DNA from: CAKAHY01 sp963522175
GTDB taxonomy: Bacteria; Bacillota; Clostridia; Lachnospirales; Lachnospiraceae
Direction of reading: 5' to 3'
DNA length: 64,000 nucleotides
Assembly (NCBI GenBank): GCA_963522175.1
Contig: CAUQXC010000005.1
Span: 124,001-188,000 of the forward strand
A model generated the notes under the pieces. That model had not been told where the DNA came from and did not search any database. It saw only the letters and a program-made list of their open reading frames with translations. Made by a program: the position numbers and the translations under genes. Position 1 is the first letter of the stretch; each line of letters starts with the position of its first letter. Of this stretch, positions 1 to 8,830 are shown in pieces.

Positions 1-364
1 TGCCGAGGGCAGCAATTTCTCTGTTTACAAGCATTTCAGAATGAAAACTTTCGGAAATTCTCATCTTTAATTTGCTCTCTTCTATTTCCGTCTCGGGATA
101 TTCATATCCGAATTTCCAAACAAGATCCGAAGCCGCATATTTGTTCAAAGACAGCTCCGAATTTTTCAAAATATTTTCTAAATCCTTTTCCGCCTGTTTA
201 AAATTCAGCAAAACCACCTTTTCATTTCCCGCTTCCACCTTTTTCACAAAATAATGGTAAGTTATATAAAACAGAAAGCTCATAATGATTATAAAGCTTC
301 CAAGAATCGATATTAAAACCTTTTGTCTCCAGTTCAAATGCTTTATCGGTTTAATTTTCTCCAT
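1..364 (-). CDS. Sensor histidine kinase, YesM-like (partial, N-terminus only)
   Basis: The minus-strand frame opens with ATG at 364 and stays open to the window edge, so about 121 residues of the N-terminus are present. They start MEKIKPIKHLNWRQKVL, followed by a hydrophobic membrane segment (about residues 16-35) and an extracellular-looking stretch rich in E and K. The start lies 22 bases inside the end of the upstream response regulator gene, so the two are translationally coupled. A membrane kinase directly after a YesN-type regulator is the usual YesM/YesN arrangement for sugar-responsive systems. The catalytic part is outside the window, so the kinase assignment rests on context and topology. 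Confidence 0.7.
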   Translation of the reverse strand, partial: MEKIKPIKHLNWRQKVLISILGSFIIIMSFLFYITYHYFVKKVEAGNEKVVLLNFKQAEKDLENILKNSELSLNKYAASDLVWKFGYEYPETEIEESKLKMRISESFHSEMLVNREIAALG

Positions 365-1479
365 CGTGCCGGCGACTCTCCTGTCTTCTTTTTGAAATAT
401 CTGGAAAAATACTCCAGATTCTGAAATCCATGCTTTTGCGCAACTACCACTATCTTTTCATCCGTATTTTTTAAATCTCTCATTGTTGCTAAAAGTCTGA
501 TTTCATTTAGGTATTCAATATAATTTTTTCCGGTTTCCTGTTTGAAAAGATACGAAAAATAGCTTACGGAAAGCCCTATGGTACGGGAAATATCTGTTAA
601 GCTCAAGCTTTCTCTGTAATGAGCCTGCATATATTCAATCGATTTTTGAATTAATGCTTTACCGCTGTTTTCACCTATATTTATCTCATATTGTTGGACA
701 TAAGCCCTATCAAACCAGTCCTTTAAGCTTTCATCTTCCCTACGTCTGCTATGAATAATTTTAAATCGAACCCCCAAAAAATCTCCTATGGAATTATTGA
801 TTCTCTTTATCCTCTCCTCCATATTTTTTTCGCTACTTTTATAAAAAACGCAAAATTCCTTATCCTTTAGAGGCACCAAGATTTCCCCGGGAATCTGACG
901 ATTTACCAGTTCAAATATAAACTCCATCGCCAGATTATTGATTTTATCTTTATTCTCATCTTCAAGACTGAACAATAATAAATATAGAAGAAAATCTAAA
1001 TTTTCTTCTATATTGTCGCTTACATCTCCCGTAAGATATTTTGATATCTTTTCTTCAAGTTTTTCCGAATCCTGTGTATTTTTTTCGGCTTTCCTGCCGA
1101 TACTTTTCAGATAGCTTTTTGTCCGAGCCAGTACACCGCATACTTCATCTATACTGATACTCGCCTTTAGAACATAGGCATTTATATTATAAGGAATCAA
1201 TTTTCTTAGTGTCTCAAAATCATTCAGACAGGAAATGACTACAATTGCACATGCTTTATCAATCTCTCTTACTTTTTTAACCAGTTCGAGACCGTCCATT
1301 CCTTCCATCCTCAGATCTGTTATGAGTATATCGGGATGAAACTCTTCAAACAATCGATATGCTTCCAAGCCGTTTTCCGCCAATGCAACAACTTCCATTT
1401 CATACTTATTCCATGGAATAGATGTTTGCAAACCCAATCTTACCAACAGTTCATCTTCAGCAAATAAAACTTTATACAT
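343..1479 (-). CDS. AraC-type response regulator (YesN-like)
   Basis: 378 residues. N-terminal receiver domain with acidic residues at 8-9 and the phospho-acceptor Asp55 in LITDLRM; a middle region of low similarity; C-terminal AraC double helix-turn-helix (about 275-378), with SLTDISRTIGLSVSYFSYLF as the first helix-turn-helix region and the family ending FSRYFKKKTGESPARWR. Such proteins bind DNA when phosphorylated by the partner kinase, whose start overlaps this gene's end. A GAGGGGG ribosome site precedes the ATG. Target genes are probably the adjacent glycosidases; this is inference from position. Confidence 0.9.
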   Translation of the reverse strand: MYKVLFAEDELLVRLGLQTSIPWNKYEMEVVALAENGLEAYRLFEEFHPDILITDLRMEGMDGLELVKKVREIDKACAIVVISCLNDFETLRKLIPYNINAYVLKASISIDEVCGVLARTKSYLKSIGRKAEKNTQDSEKLEEKISKYLTGDVSDNIEENLDFLLYLLLFSLEDENKDKINNLAMEFIFELVNRQIPGEILVPLKDKEFCVFYKSSEKNMEERIKRINNSIGDFLGVRFKIIHSRRREDESLKDWFDRAYVQQYEINIGENSGKALIQKSIEYMQAHYRESLSLTDISRTIGLSVSYFSYLFKQETGKNYIEYLNEIRLLATMRDLKNTDEKIVVVAQKHGFQNLEYFSRYFKKKTGESPARWRKLNR

Positions 1480-1604
1480 CTTTACCCCCTCTATTTACCC
1501 TATGACTTTGTTTTCATGTTTCCTTAAATAAACAGCGGATAGCGGTAATTTTCTATATTTTATTGATTATACAATATTTTACATAGTTTGGTATATAATG
1601 CTTT

Positions 1605-3485
1605 TTATATTGTGTCTACTAAATCGCAAGCACTGATAATCCGGTTCCAACAATTCTCACGTTTAGCCGCTTTTTCCGCAAAATACGGCAATCTCTCGTG
1701 TTCCAGTTCTTCCAAAGAAGCCAATTCACCATTTACATAATCTGTAACTCTTTTTTTAGTACTCTCTAAACGTGTGATTACTCCGCCTATTTTTATATCC
1801 ATCAACTCATATCCCCATGGCTTTGAATCATACATCCATAGTTCTTCTCTGAGAATTTTCATTTTTTTCAAGCTGTCTATTGTACTCGGAATTTCATACT
1901 CGCAGATTTTTCTAAGTGCAGACAAATCCTTTGTTTCATATAAAGCTTTTAATCTTACGCCCAAGTCCGCTTTCCCGGACAATACTTCCGCAAGTTTTTC
2001 ATAATATAAAAACAGTTTAGAATATTTATCGCAGCGTGCTGCACATTCCCCGATTTTTATCTTTAAATCACTATAATATTTCTTTGTATCAACACCCGAC
2101 TCCTTTATATGATAATCAAATATTCCTGTTAAAGGATCCTGATACAACAAATATTTGGCCGGATTGTCCGCAGCCTGATTGGATTTTCCGTTTGAAAATA
2201 ATGAGTCAAATTTATCCAAGGCCATAAAATCCTCTAAATATCCGTCTGTACAATTTTTAAATTCCGCCGCAAATTCTTCGCTGTTATAGCTTTGGTGAAA
2301 ACCTAAGTATGCAAAGAGGGCAATTCCCGGTAAAGCGCTGTCTATAGGTGTCTCCGCACCGTTATCAAGCCATACTGTGCAAAATACTTCTTTTAATTTG
2401 TATTCCTTACAGCTTTGAAGCGCCGATATCGTACACTCAAGAGTCTTTGAATGATTAGGAGCCATACCGTTCCATGCCCATGAACCGCCCGCAAAAATCA
2501 CATTATCCGAAATTTGCTTATGAACACCAAGCATCTTTTCATATATCTTAGTATCTTTATGGTAATAGTCCCAGTATACAAGTCCCACTTCTTTTTCGGG
2601 TTTCTCCCAAGAAGAGCAGTCCTGCTCCTCCTCAATATCATAATAAGCTTTTCCTGTATTGGTGCTTATATACATATCGCTCCATATCATCGGGCTTAGG
2701 TCTAATTTTTTACATATATCCATAACCCTTTGACAATGTTTTTTTATTAAAACGGAACTCTTCTCATACCCGTTATTTTTAAGATAGTTTCCAAGTCCCA
2801 AAGATACAGCCTCATCCATTCCAAGATGTACACGCCTTGTAGAGAAAGCCTCTTTTACACAACGAAGCAATTTCTCAATAAAAACATAGGTTTCTTCTTT
2901 CCCCACCTCAAGAATATCTTCCGTATCTTTAATATTTTCCATTCCCTGCCATTTCAGGGCATTATGTAAATGCGCCAATGTCTGGATACACGGAACAAGC
3001 TCAATCCCGAAAATAGAGGCATACGAATCTATTTCCTTTATTTCCTCTCTTGTATATCTTCCGCGATAAATACCGAAATAAGGTTCTTCCGAAACCTCAT
3101 AAGTATCTTCCGTATAAAGCATAAGTACATTTAATCCCAGTTTTGCCGACATACGAATTATCGACTTTACTTTATCCATTCTAAATACTGCATTTCTCGA
3201 GCAATCCAACATAACTCCGTTTTTCTCAAAAAACACTTTTTCTTTATTTTCATATACTTCCCCGTTACAAAAAATCTGCGTCAGACCCCTGTAATAATGC
3301 GCCGGTTCTTTACAAACAATATGTATTTTATTTCCATTACGCTTGACAAAGAGTTCATCTTCTTCCTGAAATTCCACAAAAATCTCAAGCTTCTCAGCAT
3401 CTTTATTCCATTCTTTTATAAGTATTTCCGTACCTGTTTTTAATTGTTTTTCTCTTTCGTCTGCATTTTTACATGAAAGCTTCAT
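1605..3485 (-). CDS. GH20-type beta-N-acetylhexosaminidase
   Basis: 626 residues, no signal peptide, so cytoplasmic. A TIM-barrel core begins near residue 85 (VMLDCSRNAVFRMDKVKS) and carries the GH20 catalytic Asp-Glu pair at 224-225 in HLGMDEA; further aromatic substrate-site residues occur in GGSWAWNG and TVWLDNG. Length and architecture resemble the intracellular pneumococcal GH20C enzyme, which removes terminal beta-GlcNAc or GalNAc. The next gene upstream is a GH29 fucosidase, and the same pairing occurs in the pneumococcal cluster, which suggests breakdown of imported host-glycan fragments. The exact substrate cannot be read from the sequence. Confidence 0.82.
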   Translation of the reverse strand: MKLSCKNADEREKQLKTGTEILIKEWNKDAEKLEIFVEFQEEDELFVKRNGNKIHIVCKEPAHYYRGLTQIFCNGEVYENKEKVFFEKNGVMLDCSRNAVFRMDKVKSIIRMSAKLGLNVLMLYTEDTYEVSEEPYFGIYRGRYTREEIKEIDSYASIFGIELVPCIQTLAHLHNALKWQGMENIKDTEDILEVGKEETYVFIEKLLRCVKEAFSTRRVHLGMDEAVSLGLGNYLKNNGYEKSSVLIKKHCQRVMDICKKLDLSPMIWSDMYISTNTGKAYYDIEEEQDCSSWEKPEKEVGLVYWDYYHKDTKIYEKMLGVHKQISDNVIFAGGSWAWNGMAPNHSKTLECTISALQSCKEYKLKEVFCTVWLDNGAETPIDSALPGIALFAYLGFHQSYNSEEFAAEFKNCTDGYLEDFMALDKFDSLFSNGKSNQAADNPAKYLLYQDPLTGIFDYHIKESGVDTKKYYSDLKIKIGECAARCDKYSKLFLYYEKLAEVLSGKADLGVRLKALYETKDLSALRKICEYEIPSTIDSLKKMKILREELWMYDSKPWGYELMDIKIGGVITRLESTKKRVTDYVNGELASLEELEHERLPYFAEKAAKRENCWNRIISACDLVDTI

Positions 3486-3538
3486 TACTCATATCCCTTC
3501 TTATTTCCGTATTTTATACAATAATGATACACAAAAAA

Positions 3539-4972
3539 TTAATATACTCCCACAAAAGACATCACAGGTGCAACTCTGGAATCTTCTATAGATACAATAA
3601 GTTTATCTGTCCAAAGACCTTTAAGATCTATAATTCTCTTATAACCTATTGTTGTTCCCTTACAGTATTCTTTTATATTTCCGTTCTCTTCGTAATATAT
3701 TTTAAATTTTTCAACTCTCTGACTGAAAGGAATCGCCTCCTTTAATACTAAATAATTGAGTTTTTTACTTTCACAAAAATTTATATCAATCGATAGTTTA
3801 TTTTCTCCCTCTTCATTCATAAAGTAGGTTTCATAATCATCGGTGCAAAGCATATCAGGTCCGTTTCCTCTGCAATCAAGAGCCGGCTTCGTAGTCAGTA
3901 CGGCTTCTTTGATAAGATTATTTTTAAATGAATCCCTGATAAATTCACCAAGTTTTTTTAAAGTCGCAATATCTTTTTCATGTATCTTTCCGTTTTTCAT
4001 AGGCGGTATATTTAATAATAAAGTTGTATTACCGCCTACCGACTTTAAATAAATATCTTTAAGATTTTCAAATGAACGAACCTTATCATCTTCCTCTTCA
4101 TGATAAAACCAGCCCGGTCTGACGGATACATCCGTTTCCGCTGGATACCATACAAGCTCTTTTTCATTTACAAGGCGCTGCCTGCTTCCGAGATCCGACT
4201 GTGTCTCATCTAAAGGTCTGTTTCTAAATTCTTCATTGTCCTCCTGTTGGCTTAATTCGGCTGTAATTGTCGGATCCGTCATATCCTTTGCAACAACGCT
4301 CCACTCGCTTTCCCTAACCTCTCCGGCTTCATTTCCGCACCATCTGACATCGGGACCCGAAATAGAGATAACTGCATCCGGCTGTAGCTCACGCATTACT
4401 TTATAGTATCGTTTCCAATCATATTTTTGAACCTTGCCGTTGGCCCCCTCGCCACAGGCACCGTCAAGCCAGATTGTATATATGTCTCCATATTCCGTCA
4501 GAAGTTCCGTAAGCTGGTTCACATAATAATCATCATACTCTACTCCTTTTCCGTAGCTATCGTTATTTCTGTCCCAAGGAGAAAGGTAAACTCCGAATTT
4601 AAGTCCGAATTCTTTGCATGCCTCTGCCGTTTCTCTGACAATATCACCTTTTCCGTCCTTATACGGTGAATTTTTTACACTATGCTCCGTATATTTGGAC
4701 GGCCACAGGCAAAAGCCGTCATGATGTTTACAGGTAAGAATCAATCCCTTCATTCCGGCATCCGCCGCAGTCTTTGCCCATTGTCTTGCGTCCAACTGTG
4801 TAGGATTAAAAACGGACTCCGGCTCTTTTCCGTCCCCCCATTCGCTCCCTGTAAAAGTATTAACCGTAAAATGTATAAAGCAAAAAAACTCCATATTCTC
4901 ATATTCAAGCTGCCTTTTGCTCGGCACCGCTTTTATCAGTCTCATATCTTCTTTTATTCCGTTATAGCTCAT
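3539..4972 (-). CDS. GH29 alpha-L-fucosidase
   Basis: 477 residues from the start chosen here. AAAGGAG lies seven bases before the ATG at 4972 (MSYNGIKEDM); an earlier in-frame ATG at 5008 has no ribosome site. Family marks: FCFIHF near residue 30, CKHHDGF at 81-87, SPWDRN near 131, and WLDGACGEG with predicted nucleophile Asp170. A C-terminal beta-sandwich follows. There is no signal peptide, so it acts in the cytoplasm on imported fucosides. It forms an operon with the GH20 gene (53-base gap) behind the promoter at 5046-5075. Linkage preference (1-2, 1-3 or 1-4) is not determinable. Confidence 0.9.
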   Translation of the reverse strand: MSYNGIKEDMRLIKAVPSKRQLEYENMEFFCFIHFTVNTFTGSEWGDGKEPESVFNPTQLDARQWAKTAADAGMKGLILTCKHHDGFCLWPSKYTEHSVKNSPYKDGKGDIVRETAEACKEFGLKFGVYLSPWDRNNDSYGKGVEYDDYYVNQLTELLTEYGDIYTIWLDGACGEGANGKVQKYDWKRYYKVMRELQPDAVISISGPDVRWCGNEAGEVRESEWSVVAKDMTDPTITAELSQQEDNEEFRNRPLDETQSDLGSRQRLVNEKELVWYPAETDVSVRPGWFYHEEEDDKVRSFENLKDIYLKSVGGNTTLLLNIPPMKNGKIHEKDIATLKKLGEFIRDSFKNNLIKEAVLTTKPALDCRGNGPDMLCTDDYETYFMNEEGENKLSIDINFCESKKLNYLVLKEAIPFSQRVEKFKIYYEENGNIKEYCKGTTIGYKRIIDLKGLWTDKLIVSIEDSRVAPVMSFVGVY

Positions 4973-5045
4973 TACCATTCTCCTTTGATTTTGTATATAT
5001 CTTTGCATTATTTGATTGTTTTCATCTTAAGATTAGCCTTATCAT

Positions 5046-5075
5046 ATTATAGGTCTAAACCTGATTTATTGTCTA
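5046..5075 (-). promoter_or_regulatory. Predicted sigma-A promoter of the GH29-GH20 operon
   Basis: On the minus strand TAGACA (5075-5070) is followed after 18 bases by TATAAT (5051-5046), about 75 bases before the fucosidase start. No operator palindrome is obvious. Confidence 0.5.
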
Positions 5076-5250
5076 TCGGAAATATTTACCGTTATTATTT
5101 TCATCATTTGCCTCCGGTAGAAAGTAAAACTGTAAAAGCAGCAGCATTACAAGCTTAAATATGGAATTTTTAGTTTTACTGTGCTATTATAATTTTCGGT
5201 ATATTCTAAGCAGGTATACAATATTTCAGAAGAATATACGGGGAGGGAAC

Positions 5251-6894
5251 ATGGATTTTGATTATATTAAACCGAAAATTTTTACAGCCTTGAAGAATTA
5301 TAACAGTGAGCAGTTTGTGAAGGATTTGATTTCGGGAATCATAGTTGCAATTATTGCTATGCCTTTATCAATAGCCCTTGCTATCGCATCGGGAGTAAAT
5401 CCCGAACAGGGACTTTATACGGCGGTGGTAGCAGGATTTTTTATCTCATTTTTAGGTGGAAGCAGGGTTCAAATCGGCGGTCCTACTGCGGCATTTGTTG
5501 TAATAGTCTATGGTATAGTAGCACAGTATGGGATGGCAGGACTTACAGTTGCAACTATCATGGCAGGACTGATGCTTATTATTATGGGAGTATTGCGACT
5601 TGGTGATTTTATAAGGTTTATACCTAAAACAATAACTATAGGCTTTACATTCGGCATTGCAGTAAGTATTGCGGCAGGGCAAATAAAAGACTTCTTCGGA
5701 TTGGAAATGAGGGCTGTTCCTGCTGAGTTTATTGAAAAAATGATTGCTTTGGGCAAAAGCTTTCATACATTATCTTTAGCGACATTCATGATAGGTATGC
5801 TTGCTCTGTTGATTCAAATATTTTGGCCGAGGATATCTAAAAAAATACCGGGTTCATTGGCGGCAATCATTGTTACTACAGCCATTGTAAGCTTTGCAAA
5901 GCTTCCGGTAAAAACAATAGGGGATTTATATACAATAAAATCAGGACTTCCGACATTTACAGTACCTGAAATATCCGCTTCTTTGATTTCTCAGATGATT
6001 TCGCCCGCATTTACCATAGCTATATTGGCGGCAATAGAGTCTCTTTTATCCTGTGTGGTTTCAGACGGTATGATTGACGGTCATCATAGTCCCAATGCGG
6101 AGCTTATCGGTCAGGGAGTAGGAAATATAATGTCCGCATTATTGGGCGGTATTCCCGCTACAGGTGCTATTGCAAGAACCGCCGCCAATGTAAAAAACGG
6201 CGGGCGTACACCGGTGGCAGGCATGATTCACGCTTTTACTTTGGTTTTAATATTGGTTTTTCTTATGCCATATGCATCACTTATTCCTATGAGCTGTCTG
6301 GCAGCCGTTCTTATTATGGTAGCTTATAATATGAGCGGTTGGAGAAACGTAATTAATATAATAAAGACTGCACCGAAAAGCGATACAGCGGTTCTTTTGA
6401 TAACATTATTTTTAACTGTATTATTCGATCTTGTAATGGCTATTAAATTCGGTATGATACTGGCTGCATTTTTATTTTTAAAGCGTATGTCGGATATTTC
6501 AAATATACGCCGGTGGGTGGAAAAATCAGCTGATGATAAAGCCGGTGAAGCTCTAAAATCGGTTCCTGAAAACACTTTGGTATATGAGATATTCGGTGCT
6601 CTTTTCTTCGGATCGGCAACAGGCTTTTCAAATATAGTTTTTGAAGAGGGAAGGAATGTACTCGTACTGCGTATGAGAAATGTTCCGGCAATGGATATTT
6701 CAGGACTGGAGACTTTGGAAGAATTACTTAATCTCTGTAAAAAAAGAGGTATAAGCTTGATACTGTCTCATGTGAACGAACAGCCTATGAAGGTTATGGA
6801 AAAAGCGGGATTTATCGAAAAAATCGGTAGAGAAAATTGCTGTGATAATATAGATAAATCACTTGAAAGGGCGGAAAGCTTGAAAAATAATTAG
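5251..6894 (+). CDS. SulP family anion transporter with STAS domain
   Basis: 547 residues. The start at 5251 is preceded by GGGAGGG; an upstream in-frame ATG at 5161 is rejected because a TATAAT box sits at 5188-5193 inside that extension. The N-terminal two thirds contain the hydrophobic helices of the SulP fold, including GGSRVQIGGPTAAFVVIVYG and GGIPATGAIARTAANVKNGG. A cytoplasmic STAS domain (about 435-540) follows, with VLVLRMRNVPAMDISGLETL as its core strand and switch. Members carry sulfate, bicarbonate or other anions; the substrate here is open. It stands alone, divergent from the fucosidase operon. Confidence 0.9.
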   Translation: MDFDYIKPKIFTALKNYNSEQFVKDLISGIIVAIIAMPLSIALAIASGVNPEQGLYTAVVAGFFISFLGGSRVQIGGPTAAFVVIVYGIVAQYGMAGLTVATIMAGLMLIIMGVLRLGDFIRFIPKTITIGFTFGIAVSIAAGQIKDFFGLEMRAVPAEFIEKMIALGKSFHTLSLATFMIGMLALLIQIFWPRISKKIPGSLAAIIVTTAIVSFAKLPVKTIGDLYTIKSGLPTFTVPEISASLISQMISPAFTIAILAAIESLLSCVVSDGMIDGHHSPNAELIGQGVGNIMSALLGGIPATGAIARTAANVKNGGRTPVAGMIHAFTLVLILVFLMPYASLIPMSCLAAVLIMVAYNMSGWRNVINIIKTAPKSDTAVLLITLFLTVLFDLVMAIKFGMILAAFLFLKRMSDISNIRRWVEKSADDKAGEALKSVPENTLVYEIFGALFFGSATGFSNIVFEEGRNVLVLRMRNVPAMDISGLETLEELLNLCKKRGISLILSHVNEQPMKVMEKAGFIEKIGRENCCDNIDKSLERAESLKNN

Positions 6895-7179
6895 TCAAAC
6901 AGTACTAAGGGAGAGGCATTAAAAATCGCTCTTGAACTTATTCCTGAAAACAACAGTATCGCTATGGGAGGCTGCATGAGTGCAATGAAACGTGCACGAA
7001 ATGTGGCGGCAGTTGCCAATACACAGAGATTTGACATAAATACACCATGTAAGGTAAACGGAAAATGTTCGGACTACAAATCACCTGATACTATCTGCTG
7101 CCAATTCCTTATTACCGGATATTCACGTCACAAGGACAGAATACATGTAATATTAGTGAACGATAATCCGGGATTTTAG
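6895..7179 (+). pseudogene. Internally deleted LUD-domain (YkgG/LutC-like) protein remnant
   Basis: The frame follows the SulP stop codon without a start or ribosome site. It reads an N-terminal-type piece (KGEALKIALELIPENNSIAM then GGCMSAMK), then jumps to the cysteine-rich C-terminus of the family (NTPCKVNGKC, KSPDTICCQFLITGYSRHKD, RIHVILVNDNPGF, stop). Normal members are about 210 residues, so roughly the middle half is missing. The join keeps the frame, which suggests a single internal deletion. The intact family takes part in lactate utilisation or is uncharacterised. Confidence 0.7.
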
Positions 7180-7338
7180 AGTCCCGGATTATAAAAGGTG
7201 CATCCTTTAGAATCTTTCTTCATTGGAATATTTTTTTAAGAATGCACTATGGAGCTTTACCTGTTGACTTTTTGGAATTTTTATACGCTTTAAGTGAGTA
7301 ACATTTTACCGAGGTTCTTTATAGTGGACTGCTCTTAA

Positions 7339-7464
7339 ATGATATCACTCCGGGCAACGGATGGAGTTTTAAAGATTGTTTATCAACACACCTTAGAAGA
7401 ACAAAGCAAGGAATTTAGTAACCGCATTAATGCTTATTTCTCCGAAATGCAACACAAAAAATAA
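7339..7464 (+). pseudogene. C-terminal scrap of a tyrosine integrase beside tRNA-Leu
   Basis: A 41-codon frame from 7339 reads TDGVLKIVYQHTLEEQSKEF and ends NAYFSEMQHKK, stop. This resembles the last helix segment of phage or element integrases (catalytic Tyr in VYQHTLEE), but the catalytic core is missing. A second frame just upstream (GLLLNDITPGNGWSFKDCL) hints at more decay. Its position about 30 bases from the 3' end of a tRNA gene fits an element that once used that tRNA as its target. The match is from memory of the family, so confidence is moderate. Confidence 0.4.
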
Positions 7465-7489
7465 AAAGCCTTGAAAATCAAGGCTTTTT
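7463..7489. terminator. Bidirectional intrinsic terminator
   Basis: AAAAGCCTTG, loop of four, CAAGGCTTTTT: a 10-bp perfect stem with A and T tracts on the two sides. It can end the minus-strand tRNA transcript and anything arriving on the plus strand. Confidence 0.8.
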
Positions 7490-7492
7490 CAG

Positions 7493-7572
7493 TGCGGGTG
7501 ACAGGACTTGAACCTGCACGGTCGCCCACGAGAACCTAAATCTCGCGTGTCTGCCAATTCCACCACACCCGC
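7493..7572 (-). tRNA. tRNA-Leu (anticodon UAG)
   Basis: The minus strand folds as a class II tRNA: acceptor GCGGGTG / CACCCGC with discriminator A, anticodon stem CGAGA / TCTCG around loop TTTAGGT (anticodon TAG), a long variable arm (GGGCGACC region) and T arm with GGTTCAAGTCC. CCA is not encoded. A terminator follows directly. Confidence 0.93.
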
Positions 7573-7649
7573 ATGGTTTATAGCAAGCGACATCAATATT
7601 ACACTACTTTATTTATGCTGTCAAGCACATCTTAGCACCTTGCAATCTC

Positions 7650-8804
7650 CTAGAGCATCTCTATGAACGCGGCTATTCTCGTTTCTATCTGTCCGCTGTC
7701 AGACTTTGAATAATCCGTCTCGAGCTTCATATAAGGCACACCCTCTTCTTCGACAGCCTTACACATACTGTAAGATTCTATATTAAATGTATGGCAAGCC
7801 TGCAAAACAACGTCTATAACTCCGTCAACCTTATACTTCTCAATCATTCTTTTCGTATTTTCAAATCTTCCGCTGTTGCTAGTCATTACGGAACAGTTTA
7901 TAGCCAAATATCTGTCCGATATCGCCCTTAATATATCATTGGCATCCTCGTCTATCATCATGGCATTGGTTCTTTCACCGGAACAGTCGTCAAGGCAAAC
8001 TATAACACCGCCGTTTCTTTCTATAACCGCACCGACCTTTTCTATCAGACCGCCGGAAGGGCAACCCGTTATAAGTATACGCTTTGCATCTTTGGATACT
8101 CTGAAATTGCCTTCACTGTAGTCCTTCTTAGCCTCCTCGACTCTTTTTTTGATATTTGCAAGTTTTTCTTCGTTGCTGAAAGTAAATCCCGACTGCTGCA
8201 AGGAAATCATCATTTCCGTCCCCTTCATGGCAGGAGGGCAAAGTGTCTGAAGCTCATACATATCAAGCTGAGCCTTTCTTATTTCGTTTCTTGTATGTAC
8301 CGCTCTTCTCAGGCTTTCCTCCGTTATATCAAGTCCGAACTTTTCTTCAAGCTTTTCTTTAAGCAGCTTTATTTCTTCGTACCAAATATCACCCGCATAG
8401 CTTCTTTCCTGACTTTGAGGCAAATGAAGCACATAGGTATCTTTTATATCATTTAACAATTCATACATCTTTTTCTTACCGTCGCAGGTGGTTTCACCTA
8501 TAATAATGTCGGAAAAATATGTGTATGGGCATTTCTGAGAATATGCAGAACCGTAGGTACTCTTTATGAGCGGACAGAGGTTCTTAGGAAGTACACTTTC
8601 CGCCGCCGGTATACTTTCTTCGCTCGTACCGCAAAGTCCGACCGTAGCTATATCCGCAGCATCAAGCACCTCCTGCGGAGTATAGGCGCAAAGACAACCC
8701 GCAAGCTTTCCTCCATTGTCCTTAAACTCCTTCGCCTTCAAAAAACTCATCTTTCTCGCTTCCACAAACTCATCAAATGTTTTAGGTAACTCCTGTGTAG
8801 CCAT
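7650..8804 (-). CDS. YjiM-like double-cubane cluster protein (2-hydroxyacyl-CoA dehydratase superfamily)
   Basis: 384 residues. The start at 8804 has AGGAGGG in front; the frame stays open for 47 further codons upstream, but that cysteine-rich extension lies over the activase gene and is not real. Cysteine motifs run in order LAGCLCAY, KNLCPLIKSTYG, QKCPYTYF, GETTCDGKKKMYE, ITGCPSGG, DDCSGE and VLQACHTFNIES. These match E. coli YjiM and the double-cubane [8Fe-9S] protein studied in Carboxydothermus, a homodimer reduced by an ATP-driven activase. The activase gene lies 26 bases upstream. Low-potential reductase activity on small substrates is known; the natural substrate is not. Confidence 0.85.
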   Translation of the reverse strand: MATQELPKTFDEFVEARKMSFLKAKEFKDNGGKLAGCLCAYTPQEVLDAADIATVGLCGTSEESIPAAESVLPKNLCPLIKSTYGSAYSQKCPYTYFSDIIIGETTCDGKKKMYELLNDIKDTYVLHLPQSQERSYAGDIWYEEIKLLKEKLEEKFGLDITEESLRRAVHTRNEIRKAQLDMYELQTLCPPAMKGTEMMISLQQSGFTFSNEEKLANIKKRVEEAKKDYSEGNFRVSKDAKRILITGCPSGGLIEKVGAVIERNGGVIVCLDDCSGERTNAMMIDEDANDILRAISDRYLAINCSVMTSNSGRFENTKRMIEKYKVDGVIDVVLQACHTFNIESYSMCKAVEEEGVPYMKLETDYSKSDSGQIETRIAAFIEML

Positions 8805-8830
8805 TTTAAAATTCCCTCCTGTTTTTTGTT

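Noticed and set aside
4682..5158. 158-codon plus-strand frame across the fucosidase start
   Set aside because: Antisense to the GH29 gene and over its promoter, no ribosome site.
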